From Lewinellaceae bacterium (GTDB lineage: Bacteria; Bacteroidota; Bacteroidia; Chitinophagales; Saprospiraceae): a stretch of DNA of 64,000 nt. The notes beneath the pieces were generated by a model. It saw nothing but the letters and a program-made list of their open reading frames with translations. It had not been told where the DNA came from and did no database searches. Location of the stretch: NCBI GenBank assembly GCA_016711435.1, contig JADJSY010000003.1, positions 186,001-250,000 of the forward strand. The letters are read 5' to 3'. Positions within the stretch are counted from its first letter, which is position 1. Each line of letters begins with the position of its first letter. This document shows, one piece after another, positions 45,882 through 55,337 of the stretch. Position numbers and translations under genes: made by a program.

Positions 45882-46697
45882 ATGAAAAAGCAAAATTTTG
45901 CATCCTTACTGTTGATTGCAGCCTTCATCCTCACCACCGCCAACGCCTGTAAAAAAGACAACACCGACACGACCGATCCGGCAGTGGCAACCGCTGTTCA
46001 GGCGCTTCGGAGCCAGCAATTGATCAATTCTTCCTTCGGGATCGCCCTGCACGGCGCTGAAAAAGCAAACGGCTTGGTGAATCAAAGCGTTGAAGATCGT
46101 TGTAGCGCTGTAACGGTTTTCCCGGCCGACTTAACAACTTTCCCTAAAACGATCACCGTCGATTTCGGCAACGGCTGTACTGATAGCGACGGCAAATTCA
46201 AAACAGGTAAAGTAGTGGTCACTGTAGGTAAAATCTGGGAAGCCGATACGGAAGTGTCCATCCTCTATGACAACTACACCGAAGACGGCGCGCAATTATC
46301 CGGCAGGTTTACGCTGAAAAACCAGAGCAACGCCAACGCAGGCGTTTTCTCCATCGTCGCCGAAGATATCAAAGCGGCTGATACACAAGGTTTTACGCTG
46401 GATTATAATGCTGTGCAGACGTTTACACAGATAGCAGGACACCCGACCTGGTGGGACTGGAACGACGACGTGTATGAAATCACAGGTACCATTCAATCGG
46501 TGCTGACCAATGGCGAAACGGTAGACTGGACGATCCAGAATCCGCTGACCAAAGCCAACAATTGCGCCTGGGTGAGCGAAGGCATCGGCCTGCTCAATAT
46601 CAACGGCCTGGATGTCGGCGTCAATTACGGCAACGGTTCCTGCGACAACAAAGGAACGCTGACGATCAATGGTCAGACGTATGAGGTGACGCTGTAA
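45882..46697 (+). CDS. Lipoprotein of unknown function
   Basis: 271 residues with lipobox 'LTTANACKKD' (Cys23), so anchored in a membrane facing the periplasm or surface. The rest is beta-rich with repeated Asn/Gly/Thr segments ('ITVDFGNGCTDSDGKFKTG', 'LTINGQTYEVTL') and several Cys. This composition is common in Bacteroidota surface lipoproteins that carry no named domain. Leader contains a heptamer array. A terminator at 46879-46927 is 180 bases downstream. Confidence 0.75.
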   Translation: MKKQNFASLLLIAAFILTTANACKKDNTDTTDPAVATAVQALRSQQLINSSFGIALHGAEKANGLVNQSVEDRCSAVTVFPADLTTFPKTITVDFGNGCTDSDGKFKTGKVVVTVGKIWEADTEVSILYDNYTEDGAQLSGRFTLKNQSNANAGVFSIVAEDIKAADTQGFTLDYNAVQTFTQIAGHPTWWDWNDDVYEITGTIQSVLTNGETVDWTIQNPLTKANNCAWVSEGIGLLNINGLDVGVNYGNGSCDNKGTLTINGQTYEVTL

Positions 46698-46736
46698 GAA
46701 AAAGCAAAAGGCAAGTGGCAAAGGGCAAAAACGTAA
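46698..46736. repeat. Family G heptamers, single arm
   Basis: CAAAAGG, CAAGTGG, CAAAGGG, CAAAAAC units in the A/G-rich orientation right after the lipoprotein gene stop. No opposite arm found in the next 150 bases. Confidence 0.7.
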
Positions 46737-46878
46737 CCCTTGGCCTCTTGTCATTTTGGCTGAAAGCAGGATTGTTGTTTACTTACAAGAATACGTGTTT
46801 AGGTGAACCCAACTCATTTATATTAGAGTCGTATAACATACGTCCTGATACCAAATGTCCGCTTTCGCCTTTTGTAGT

Positions 46879-46927
46879 CAAGCCCCGTTTGTCTTCTCTC
46901 CGGAAGATAAACGGGGGCTTGTTTATT
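46879..46927 (+). terminator. Rho-independent terminator
   Basis: Stem CAAGCCCCGTTTGTCTTC with GAAGATAAACGGGGGCTTG (one bulge), loop TCTCCG, then GTTTATTT. It lies 180 bases beyond the lipoprotein stop; the interval 46780-46878 has no ORF and might belong to the mRNA 3' end or to a small RNA. Confidence 0.75.
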
Positions 46928-47240
46928 TGAAATGCTGAATCTCAACCACTCAACTTTCTCAACCGCTTGCTGCCGATGGGCTGGCGCGATGCCGATTTTT
47001 TTAAAAACCAGGGAGCGGTCATCACAGTTCATCTGCGTTGCAATTAACCCTACGAGAGAAAAATCCGTGTCTAATCCCTTTAAATCCGTGTGCCATCACT
47101 CTACGTGGGGAAAATCCGTATTTTTTCTTTGTCATTGTCCCAAAAACAAGGAAATTTGCCCTCCTTTTTGCGCTAACCACCCGCACGTAAAATGTTTTCG
47201 CCGGAAAAGCGTTCCGGTGCAAGTCTAAATTTAAGCTTCG
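46928..47240. other. Gene-free region with family J fragments
   Basis: 313 bases without a supportable gene. It contains a CTCAACCACTCAACTTTCTCAACC stretch like family H (46938-46961) and AAATCCGTG, GTGTGCCATCAC, CTACG pieces (47040-47120) that match the tail of the family J repeat near 37190-37240. The dipeptidase promoter should lie at the right end. Confidence 0.6.
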
Positions 47241-48635
47241 ATGAAAGAATTAAAACCGTACCTGGAAGCCAACAAGCAGCGCTTCCTCGATGAGTTACTT
47301 GAACTGTTACGCATTCCGTCGGTAAGCGCCGACCCAAAATATGCCGGCGATGTGCACCGCATGGCCCTGGCTACTGCCGAGCACCTGCGCGCAGTGGGCG
47401 TCGATACCGTGGAAATTCACGAGACTGCCGGACATCCGATTGTGTACGGAGAAAAAATGGTAGACCCCAAAGCGCCGACCGTGCTGGTGTACGGCCACTA
47501 CGACGTACAACCTGCCGACCCGCTTAATCTTTGGGACAGTCCTCCATTTGAACCGGTAGTCAAAAAAACCAAATTGCACCCACAGGGCGCCATTTTTGCC
47601 CGCGGTTCCTGCGACGACAAAGGCCAGATGTTTATGCACGTCAAGGCATTTGAAATGATGGTGCGCAATCGCCTGCTCCCTTGCAATGTGAAGTTTATGA
47701 TCGAGGGTGAAGAAGAAGTCGGCTCTGTCAACCTGGAAAAATTTTGCAAGGAGCACAAGAAAAAACTATCCTGCGATGTGGTGCTGATTTCCGATACCAG
47801 TGTGATTGCCAACGATACCCCGAGCCTGACCGTGGGTTTGCGCGGATTGTGTTACATGGAAGTAGAAGTGACCGGCCCAAACCGCGACCTGCATTCCGGC
47901 GTGTACGGCGGCGCAGTGGCCAATCCGGTCAATGTGCTCTGCCAGATGATCGCTTCGCTGCACGATCCCAAAGGCCGTATCACCGTGGAAGGTTTTTATG
48001 ATGGCGTTTTGAAAGTAAGCGCTAAAGAGCGCAAACTGATGAATGAAGCGCCGTTTAATGAGAAGGAATACATGAAAGACCTTCAGGTAAACGAGTTGAA
48101 AGGCGAAAAGGGCTACACCACCATCGAGCGCACCGGCATTCGCCCGACGCTGGATGTCAACGGTATCTGGGGCGGTTATATCGGCGAAGGCGCCAAAACG
48201 GTGTTGCCCTCCAAAGCATTTGCCAAAATTTCGATGCGCCTCGTACCCGGACAGGATCCAAAGAAAATTGAAAAGTTGTTTCAGAAACACTTTGAAAAAA
48301 TTGCCCCCAAATCGGTCAAAGTAAAGGTGATGCCGCACCACGGCGGTTATCCGGTGGTGGTTCCGACCAACTCCATTGAATACAAGGCATCTGAAAAAGC
48401 GATGGAAAAAGCGTTTGGCAAAAAACCGCTCCCGCAACGCGGCGGTGGCAGCATTCCGATTGTTGCCATGTTCGACCAGGTTTTGGGCGTAAAATCAGTG
48501 CTCATGGGTTTTGGTCTCGACTCCGACAACATCCACTCGCCCAACGAGCATTACGGCTTGTTCAATTATTACAAAGGCATTGAAACCATCCCGTATTTCT
48601 TCCAGTACTATACGGAGATGAAAAAGAAAAAATAA
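47241..48635 (+). CDS. M20 family dipeptidase
   Basis: 464 residues, full length. Metal ligands are in place: His/Asp in 'VYGHYDVQPADP', Asp in 'GSCDDKGQ', the catalytic Glu pair in 'IEGEEEVGS', Asp in 'LISDTS', and the C-terminal His in 'DNIHSPNEHYG'. The lid/dimerisation domain (about 185-345) has 'RDLHSGVYGGAVANP'. Cytosolic di-zinc peptidase of the CNDP/PepV-like group that cleaves dipeptides. No signal peptide. A family K hairpin lies two bases after the stop; the FKBP isomerase gene follows. Confidence 0.94.
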   Translation: MKELKPYLEANKQRFLDELLELLRIPSVSADPKYAGDVHRMALATAEHLRAVGVDTVEIHETAGHPIVYGEKMVDPKAPTVLVYGHYDVQPADPLNLWDSPPFEPVVKKTKLHPQGAIFARGSCDDKGQMFMHVKAFEMMVRNRLLPCNVKFMIEGEEEVGSVNLEKFCKEHKKKLSCDVVLISDTSVIANDTPSLTVGLRGLCYMEVEVTGPNRDLHSGVYGGAVANPVNVLCQMIASLHDPKGRITVEGFYDGVLKVSAKERKLMNEAPFNEKEYMKDLQVNELKGEKGYTTIERTGIRPTLDVNGIWGGYIGEGAKTVLPSKAFAKISMRLVPGQDPKKIEKLFQKHFEKIAPKSVKVKVMPHHGGYPVVVPTNSIEYKASEKAMEKAFGKKPLPQRGGGSIPIVAMFDQVLGVKSVLMGFGLDSDNIHSPNEHYGLFNYYKGIETIPYFFQYYTEMKKKK

Positions 48636-48636
48636 C

Positions 48637-48726
48637 GGGAGTGTTCAGTAAAGTGTGGCACACCTCACATAATTGATTGATAATCAAGATTCAGATGAAG
48701 GTGTGCCACACATTTTTGAACATTCC
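48637..48726. repeat. Structured palindrome, family K, copy 1
   Basis: About 27-base arms (48637-48664 and 48700-48726) containing GTGTGGCACACC and GGTGTGCCACAC. Inside lies a smaller hairpin TTGATTGATAATCAA. Shares its central 60 bases with 60639-60720, but the outer arms differ while still pairing. Confidence 0.85.
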
Positions 48727-48764
48727 AAAAATTACATTCAACTTTTTAACAACAACAAATAAAC

Positions 48765-49442
48765 ATGAGAAAAGGACTTTTGCTACTGGCTTTTGCAGCC
48801 GTTTCGGCAAATATTTTTGCCCAAAAAACCGTAGAATTGAAAACTGCCGTCGATAGCGCGAACTACGCCAATGGCATCGTGATGGCTACCAATGTAAAAC
48901 GCCAGATGGGCGCCGATTTTAAAATGGAGGTTTTCTTAGCCGCTTTTAATGCCAGTCTGAAAGGAGAAACTACGCAGATAACTACGGAAAATGCGAACAA
49001 GGTATTTGGCGATTACAACCGCAGCGCACAGCAACGCGCCATCGAAAAGAATAAAAAAGAAGGTCAGATGTTCCTCGATGAGAACAAAAAACGCGCAGGT
49101 GTGATGACGACTTCTACCGGTCTGCAATATGAAGTAATGAAAAAAGGCACAGGTACGGTATCGCCCAAAGCGACCGATAAAGTAGAAGTGCACTACCACG
49201 GCACCCTGATCGACGGAACCGTGTTCGACAGCAGCGTGGATCGCGGCGCACCGACTGCTTTCGGCCTCAACCAGGTCATTCCGGGTTGGACGGAAGGCGT
49301 ACAACTCATGCACGAAGGGGATAAATTCAAGTTTTTCCTGCCTGCCAACCTCGCTTATGGCGACCGCTCGGCAGGCGCGAAAATCAAACCGGGGTCTACC
49401 CTGGTTTTTGAAGTGGAACTGCTGCGGATAAATCCGAATTAA
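48765..49442 (+). CDS. FKBP-type peptidyl-prolyl cis-trans isomerase, periplasmic
   Basis: 225 residues. Signal peptide 'LLLLAFAAVSANIFAQ' to about residue 19, an N-terminal helical dimerisation domain (about 25-115) and an FKBP domain (about 125-222: 'GTGTVSPKATDKVEVHYHG', 'GTVFDSSVDRG', 'VIPGWTEGVQLMHEGDKFK', 'LAYGDRSAG'). Same layout as E. coli FkpA and FklB, which fold envelope proteins. Stop TAA is followed at once by GTTATCG heptamers. Confidence 0.95.
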   Translation: MRKGLLLLAFAAVSANIFAQKTVELKTAVDSANYANGIVMATNVKRQMGADFKMEVFLAAFNASLKGETTQITTENANKVFGDYNRSAQQRAIEKNKKEGQMFLDENKKRAGVMTTSTGLQYEVMKKGTGTVSPKATDKVEVHYHGTLIDGTVFDSSVDRGAPTAFGLNQVIPGWTEGVQLMHEGDKFKFFLPANLAYGDRSAGAKIKPGSTLVFEVELLRINPN

Positions 49443-49586
49443 GTTATCGGTTATCGGTTATTGGTTATTAGTGTGGTAGGGGACCATATGCTCATATGTT
49501 TAGGCCACCCGACAAGGAAAGCCAAACGTATCAATAGATGGCCCATTACCACCCTGATAACTAATAACTGATAACAAATAACCAAA
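49442..49586. repeat. Heptamer-armed palindrome, family C
   Basis: GTTATCG, GTTATCG, GTTATTG, GTTATTA on the left from the FKBP stop; GATAACT, AATAACT, GATAACA, AATAACC on the right, ending six bases before the glycosyltransferase ATG. The centre holds GTGGTA and TACCAC pieces and other short dyads. Confidence 0.85.
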
Positions 49587-49588
49587 TC

Positions 49589-51068
49589 ATGAAAAATAAT
49601 ACCATCTTCACCTGGGCAGCCGGCGCAGCGCTGCTTGTGCTGGCTGTGTTGTTCTTCTGCAACGACCTCGGCAAATTCCCGATCCTGCAATGGGATGAAG
49701 CGCGGTACGTGAATAACAGCGTGGAGATTTTGATGAACGGGCACTGGCTGGATTTTCGCATGGACGGCCAGATCGATACCTGGAATTTTAAACCGCCGCT
49801 GGTTTTGTGGCTTCAGGTTTGGAGCATGAAACTCTGGGGCGCAACCGAATGGGGCGTCCGATTCCCCACTGTTCTGGCCGGTATCGGTATCGTTTTTTTA
49901 CTCTTCTGGTTTTCCGTCAGGGTACTTCAGTCGCCCCGAATCGGCCTGCTTACCGGTTTGTTTTTCCTGGCTTCCAGCGGTTTTATCGGCCCGCACATGG
50001 GCAGAACCGCCGACCTGGATGCGGTACAAACCTTTTTCACCACACTCTATTCCCTGCTGTTTATCCGGTATTTGTTAGATGGCCGCAACCCGCTAACGAC
50101 CTTCGCCATATTGGGATTGCTGGTGGTGCTATCCTTCCTATGCAAGGGCATGCCGGGGCTTTTATTGCTGCCTTATCTATTCATTATCAGTCTGTTACAC
50201 GGAAATTACAAAAAAGTACTTTTTAATAAATACGTTTATTTGTTCGCGGCGGTAGCCATTGTGTTATGTGCCGGTTACTATGTTGTGCGGGATTTGCAAT
50301 ACCCGGGCTACTGGGAATTGGTCAAAAAAATCAGAGTTCAACCGCTTTTCCGGTAAAGGGGTGGAATGGCACAAGCAGCCCACTTTGTTTTACCTCGAAA
50401 ACTTCGTCACCTCCAAGCGCTACTACCCGCTGATTTACCTGTTGCCGCTGACGCTGGTTGCTTTTTTCTTTATTCGCACGGAGCGACTGCGCCGGGTGTT
50501 TACTTATATCTGGGTGATTGTAGCAGGTTACCTCGTATTTATTTCCATTCCGCCTGTCAAATTAGAGTGGTACGACGCGCCGTTATACCCGTTTTTTGCT
50601 TTGCTGTTCGGCATTGCTGTTTCGGAAGGCGCATCGCGATTGACCGGACGTTTAAAAATAACCGCCGCGTCGACAGTCATAGCGCTGGCGGTTACGCTGG
50701 CCTGTTGCTACCTCCCCTACCGGCATATCTGGCAAAAAGTGCAGTACGCGCCGGAGAAAATGTCCGATTTCGAGTGGGAAGGCGTTTTTATCCGCCAATT
50801 GCAGGAAGCCCATCCCGATTGGCTGGATTACGTCATTTTGAAACAGGTGAAACACCCGGAACACCTCGATCAGGTGAAATTTTACCAAAAAACGTTTCAA
50901 TACCGTTTTGCAGCGCCTATTTCCGTGGAAAGTGATTGGCAACAAATTCGTCCGGGACAGCGGGTACTGGTGTCGCAACCCGTGGTGTCCGATTCCATTG
51001 TCGGTCGTTTCCCGGCTTCAACAATACTGTTTCAAACGGATTTTGGGAAGTTGTGGGAAATAAAGTGA
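49589..51068 (+). CDS. Glycosyltransferase family 39 (ArnT/PMT-like), frameshifted
   Basis: Two overlapping frames (to 50356, and on to 51068) join at a run of seven A at 50324-50330; with six A the protein reads 'WELVKKSEFNRFSGKGVEW' and is about 492 residues. 'ILQWDEARYVNNSVEIL' near residue 35 has the Asp-Glu of ArnT-type enzymes; about 11 membrane helices follow. Such integral-membrane transferases move sugars from polyprenyl phosphate to lipid A, proteins or other acceptors. Acceptor unknown. Ends seven bases from the stop of the convergent acetyltransferase gene. Confidence 0.85.
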
Positions 51069-51075
51069 ATGTGGT

Positions 51076-51600
51076 TTATACGACACCATCATTCAAACTC
51101 CTGCGCCATTGAAGCAAGCTCTCTGTTTCGCCATCGTTTACAAATTTATTTTTCACCAGCACAGCGGAGGATGCCGGGTTGTTTTTTTCAGTTGAAGCGA
51201 TAATCGCCCGAACCCCCGGTTGCTGTTTTGCCCATTCAATCATAGCGCCCACCGCTTCGGTCATCAAACCTTTTTTCCTGTATTTTTCATACGTGCCGTA
51301 GCCGATTTCAATTTCACCAGCTTCATTGGGTTCGCCGACGAAACAAAGGTCGCCAACCATCGTATTTTCCGATTTCAAAATAATAGTCCAAAGGGTATTG
51401 AATACGTAGTTGTTGCGCGGATCAGCAACGTTGGGCAAAATCGTTTGTTCCAGCGCTTCCTGAAGATCCGCTGAAATCGTCCTTTCCGATGGATTGATTT
51501 GCAATGCCGCCTCCAGGGAACCGTCATTTTTGGTGTATTGCAATAGTTGGGCGTGGGTCAGCGGCTGTAGCAGCAGGCGTTCTGTGGTTATTTTGTTCAT
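51076..51600 (-). CDS. GNAT family N-acetyltransferase (RimJ-like)
   Basis: 174 residues. 'ERLLLQPLTHAQLLQY' at the start, 'GDLCFVGEPNEAGEIEIGY' (motif D/A strands), 'YRKKGLMTEAVGAMIEWA' (acetyl-CoA pyrophosphate loop) and 'AIIASTEKNNPASSAVLVK' are those of the GNAT_3 (RimJ/RimL) subgroup. Moves an acetyl group from acetyl-CoA to an amine; the acceptor, protein or small molecule, is unknown. Single gene, convergent with the GT39 gene. Confidence 0.92.
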   Translation of the reverse strand: MNKITTERLLLQPLTHAQLLQYTKNDGSLEAALQINPSERTISADLQEALEQTILPNVADPRNNYVFNTLWTIILKSENTMVGDLCFVGEPNEAGEIEIGYGTYEKYRKKGLMTEAVGAMIEWAKQQPGVRAIIASTEKNNPASSAVLVKNKFVNDGETESLLQWRRSLNDGVV

Positions 51601-51750
51601 ATTAGTTTTCTTTTACTATTTGCACACCTCATGTACCCAGTTCAATAGTAGCATTTTGTAAAACCGGAGTATTGGAAAGCAATATTTTTAAAAAATTTAT
51701 CCTGACTTTTACCGCTTCTCATCCATTTCGAGTCCTTAACCTATAAATGC

Positions 51751-54282
51751 ATGAATCATTTTAAAATCGCACTTGGCGTTTTGCTTGTAAGTATCGCGGC
51801 AATACCTGTCTTTGCTCAATATTCCCCCGCGCAAATACATACGCTGGATTCTACCCTAACCATCCTCCATCAGCAATCCATGTTTAACGGCGCCGTACTG
51901 ATAGCCGATCATGGCAAAGTAAAGTATAAAAAAGCATTCGGCAAAGTCCATATCTCCACAAACGAACCCTTAAAAACCAGTTCTGCTTTTAACCTGGCCT
52001 CGGTATCCAAACAATTCATCGCCATGATGGTCATGCTGCTGGAAGAAAAAGGCAAACTCGACTATGACGATCCAGTAATAAAACACCTGCCCGCTTTTCC
52101 CTATGAAACAGTGACCATCCGGCATCTGCTGACCCATACTTCCGGACTCCCGGAGTACTTCGACCTGGCACTGGCACACCAAAACACACTCGATACGCTC
52201 ACCAACGATGAACTATTGCAACTGCTGGCCGATTTTCAGCCCAAACCCGGCTTCGAACCCGGCGAGCGCTGGGGATATTGCAATACAGGGTATGTCCTGC
52301 TGGCCTCCGTCATCGAAAAAGCGGCAAAAATGCCCATTGAAACCTTTTTCCAGCAACAAATCACGGGGCCCCTGGGCTTAAAGGATACCTATATTTATAC
52401 CCTTGGCATGAAACAATCGCCTGCGAACAGGGTGTTTGGTTTCCGGCGCGAAAACGGTTTGGAAATACCGAATGATCTGATCCGGTTTGACGGTGTAGTT
52501 GGCGATGGAAATATTTATTCATCTGTAGACGACCTGCTGAAATGGGATCAGTCGCTGTACACCGAAAAACTGGTCTCCGCCAAAACCCTGAAGGAAGCCT
52601 TTACGCCGGTCAGATTGAATAACGGTACAACATTCCCGTATGGATTCGCCTGGTCGATGGATTCAAGCGGCCAGGTATTGTCCCATACCGGAAGTTGGGT
52701 CGGTTTTCTGAATGAAATCACGCGGGATACGAAAAACCGGCAAACGGTAATCATACTAAGTAGCGGCTCCGACGGCATTGCCCGCAAGTGCCTGAAGGAA
52801 ATTCTGGCCGGAAAACAACCCGAACTTCCCCGTCTGGAACTGATTACCAATGTTCAACTGATCGACGGAACGGGTACGCCCCCGCGCTGGTGCGCTGTCC
52901 GTTTGCGGGACAACAAAATATGGGAAACAGGAAACTTGTCTGCTTTTCCCGGAGAAACTGTTACCAATGGCAGCGGACAAGTCCTTGCTCCGGGTTTTAT
53001 CGACAGCCACAGCCATCATTTTGGCGGTTTGCAGGATAGCCCCGGCGGGCTGGCGCTGGTCAGTCAGGGCGTCACCAGCATCGTCATCGGACAGGACGGC
53101 AACAGTTATCCGATCGACACCATCCGGCAGATCATGAAAAAAAGACCGGTCGCCATCAATATCGCCTCCTACACCGGGCATACTACCCTGCGGGAAATGG
53201 TGATGGGCGAAAACGATGTGCTCCGGGTTGCCAGACCAGACGAAGTCGCGCAAATGCAGACACTCATGAAAACGGAAATGGAAAAAGGCTCATTGGGGCT
53301 GGCGACCGGGCTGGAATACGAAAGAGCCTTTTATTCCAACCGCAGCGAAGTGCTCGACCTGGCCAAAACAACAGCAGCATTGGGCGGGCGTTACATCAGT
53401 CATATCCGCAGCGAAGATGTTAGTCTCGACGAAGCGATCGACGAAATCATCCAGATTGGCCGGGAGGCAAAATTACCCGTACAGATTTCCCATATCAAAA
53501 TCGCCAAAAGAGACCGTTGGGGTTACGCACCCACGCTGCTGGCCCAACTCGAAAGTGCGCGCGCTTCCGGGGTCGATATCACTGCCGACTGCTACCCCTA
53601 TGATTTCTGGAGATCTACCCTGCGTGTGTTGTTTCCCAACCGCGACTATACGAATCCGGTTAGCGCAGAATTTGCTGTAAATCAATTATTTGACCCGGCA
53701 CTATCTCCCCTGCTCAGTTACGCGCCCAACCCGGAATATTCGGGGAAAAGCATTGTAGAAGTAGCAGCCTTGCGCAAAGAAACCCCGGCGCAAACCCTGA
53801 TGTACCTGATTGCGGCTGCCGCTGAATTTGATCGAAAAAACCCTGATTTTTCGGATAATACGGAAGGTATTATGGGCAAATCTATGGGCGAACCGGACCT
53901 GGAATGCTTCCTTGCCTGGCCGCATACCAATATTTGCTCAGATGGTTCCTGGGGTGGGCACCCGCGTGGATACGGCGCTTTTACCCGCGTATTGGGCCGG
54001 TATGTGCGGGAGCGGAAAATCATGTCGCTCGAAACCGCTGTGTACAAAATGACCGGACTGGCTGCCGAACACCTGGGTATTACGGACCGCGGAATCGTTG
54101 CGCCGGGCTATTTTGCCGACCTGGTACTGTTCAACCCGGCCACGGTACAGGACCGCGCGACCGTACAACAACCAGATGCCCTTTCTTCGGGTATTGAAAA
54201 AGTATGGGTCAACGGACAATTGGTATACGCGGCACAAAAGCCGACGGGGCAATTTCCGGGTGTTTTTATTCAACGAAAATAA
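51751..54282 (+). CDS. Serine beta-lactamase-like domain fused to D-aminoacylase
   Basis: 843 residues. Signal peptide ends at 'AIPVFAQ' (about 23). Residues 25-355 form a class C-type serine hydrolase with 'SVSKQF' (SxxK), 'YCNTGY' (YxN) and 'LSHTGSW' (third motif). Residues 365-843 form an amidohydrolase like D-aminoacylase: 'APGFIDSHSHHFGG' (metal HxH), 'TGLEYERAFYSN', 'ISHIRSE', 'ICSDGSWGGHPRGYGAF', 'DRGIVAPGYFADLVLFNP'. The first domain could hydrolyse D-peptides or esters; the second deacylates N-acyl-D-amino acids. The fusion puts both in the periplasm. It leads a three-gene operon with DgcN- and DgcA-like genes. Confidence 0.9.
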   Translation: MNHFKIALGVLLVSIAAIPVFAQYSPAQIHTLDSTLTILHQQSMFNGAVLIADHGKVKYKKAFGKVHISTNEPLKTSSAFNLASVSKQFIAMMVMLLEEKGKLDYDDPVIKHLPAFPYETVTIRHLLTHTSGLPEYFDLALAHQNTLDTLTNDELLQLLADFQPKPGFEPGERWGYCNTGYVLLASVIEKAAKMPIETFFQQQITGPLGLKDTYIYTLGMKQSPANRVFGFRRENGLEIPNDLIRFDGVVGDGNIYSSVDDLLKWDQSLYTEKLVSAKTLKEAFTPVRLNNGTTFPYGFAWSMDSSGQVLSHTGSWVGFLNEITRDTKNRQTVIILSSGSDGIARKCLKEILAGKQPELPRLELITNVQLIDGTGTPPRWCAVRLRDNKIWETGNLSAFPGETVTNGSGQVLAPGFIDSHSHHFGGLQDSPGGLALVSQGVTSIVIGQDGNSYPIDTIRQIMKKRPVAINIASYTGHTTLREMVMGENDVLRVARPDEVAQMQTLMKTEMEKGSLGLATGLEYERAFYSNRSEVLDLAKTTAALGGRYISHIRSEDVSLDEAIDEIIQIGREAKLPVQISHIKIAKRDRWGYAPTLLAQLESARASGVDITADCYPYDFWRSTLRVLFPNRDYTNPVSAEFAVNQLFDPALSPLLSYAPNPEYSGKSIVEVAALRKETPAQTLMYLIAAAAEFDRKNPDFSDNTEGIMGKSMGEPDLECFLAWPHTNICSDGSWGGHPRGYGAFTRVLGRYVRERKIMSLETAVYKMTGLAAEHLGITDRGIVAPGYFADLVLFNPATVQDRATVQQPDALSSGIEKVWVNGQLVYAAQKPTGQFPGVFIQRK

Positions 54283-54290
54283 CCATCACC

Positions 54291-55337
54291 TTGAATAACG
54301 CAATTATTCTGACCAACGGCCTGCTGACCACCAGCGATGCCAAAACCGCCCATGGCCTCATCAGAGGCAGCGAACGTTTTAATATTCTTGGTGTAATCGA
54401 CCCGCCTGCAGCCGGGCAGGATGCTGGAATACTACTGGACGGCCTGCACCGGAATATTCCCGTATTTGACAGCCTGGAAACCGCCCTCGCCCAGATTGGG
54501 CAACTCGATTCGCTGATCATCGGTGTGGCTACCGTCGGAGGTGTTTTACCGGTTGAAATGCTGGACATCATTCGGAGTGCCATCCGCTGTGGTTTATCTG
54601 TCGTCAATGGTCTGCATGATTATTTGACGGAAAAACCTGAACTGCTCGCGCTGGCGCAAACCTATCAGGTGCAACTGACCGATATCCGGAAACCCAAACC
54701 ACGCCAGAACCTTCACTTCTGGACTGGCGCCATTTACGACGTGCCCTGCCCGATCATCGCCGTTATCGGAACGGATTGTGCCGTGGGTAAGCGTACCACC
54801 GCCCGTATGTTGCGCCAATGCTGCGCTGCGGCAGGCATCCATGCACAAATGATTTACACGGGGCAAACAGGCTGGCTGCAAGGCGGGCAATACGGTTTTA
54901 TTTTTGATTCCACCCTGAATGATTTTGTTTCCGGGGAACTGGAACACGCTATCCTGTCGTGCTGGAAAGAGATGCAACCCGACCTCATTCTGCTCGAAGG
55001 GCAGTCCGCGCTGCGCAACCCCAGCGGCCCCTGCGGCCCGGAACTGCTGATTTCCGGCCATGCCAAACAGGTCATCCTCGTTCATGCACCCAAACGAAAA
55101 TACTTCGACAACGAAGTGCACTGGGGCGAAATACCGCCGGTGGAAAGTGAAATCGCCCTCATCCGGCAATATGGATCGGCCGTGTTGGCGCTGGCGCTGA
55201 ACACAGAAGGCTGTACGACAGCGGAAGCCCTGGCCTATCAGGAACATTATTCGTCTTTACTGGGGATTCCGGTATTGCTGCCCCTTGAACAAGGACTGGA
55301 ATCGCTGCTACCTGCGATCAAAGCGCTCTTTCCATGA
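54291..55337 (+). CDS. dgcN: DUF1611 family protein, DgcN-like (putative D-glutamate N-acetyltransferase)
   Basis: 348 residues from a TTG at 54291, nine bases after the upstream stop; the frame is open to 54204 but that part overlaps the upstream gene. Start 'LNNAIILTNGLL' fits the family. A Rossmann-like N-terminal domain (1-140) is followed by a P-loop domain with 'IGTDCAVGKRTT' and 'EGQSALRNPSGP'. DUF1611 was unassigned until marine-bacterial DgcN was described as acetylating D-glutamate. It overlaps by four bases (ATGA) with an epimerase gene like DgcA, the known partner. Function by homology and context, not tested here. Confidence 0.8.
   Translation: MNNAIILTNGLLTTSDAKTAHGLIRGSERFNILGVIDPPAAGQDAGILLDGLHRNIPVFDSLETALAQIGQLDSLIIGVATVGGVLPVEMLDIIRSAIRCGLSVVNGLHDYLTEKPELLALAQTYQVQLTDIRKPKPRQNLHFWTGAIYDVPCPIIAVIGTDCAVGKRTTARMLRQCCAAAGIHAQMIYTGQTGWLQGGQYGFIFDSTLNDFVSGELEHAILSCWKEMQPDLILLEGQSALRNPSGPCGPELLISGHAKQVILVHAPKRKYFDNEVHWGEIPPVESEIALIRQYGSAVLALALNTEGCTTAEALAYQEHYSSLLGIPVLLPLEQGLESLLPAIKALFP

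Noticed and set aside
48637..48726. Insertion sequence end or MITE with target duplication
   Set aside because: No transposase and no clear direct repeats flank either family K copy.
54204..54290. Upstream start for the DgcN-like protein
   Set aside because: It would overlap the preceding gene by 79 bases and add residues unlike the family; TTG at 54291 fits both spacing and homology.
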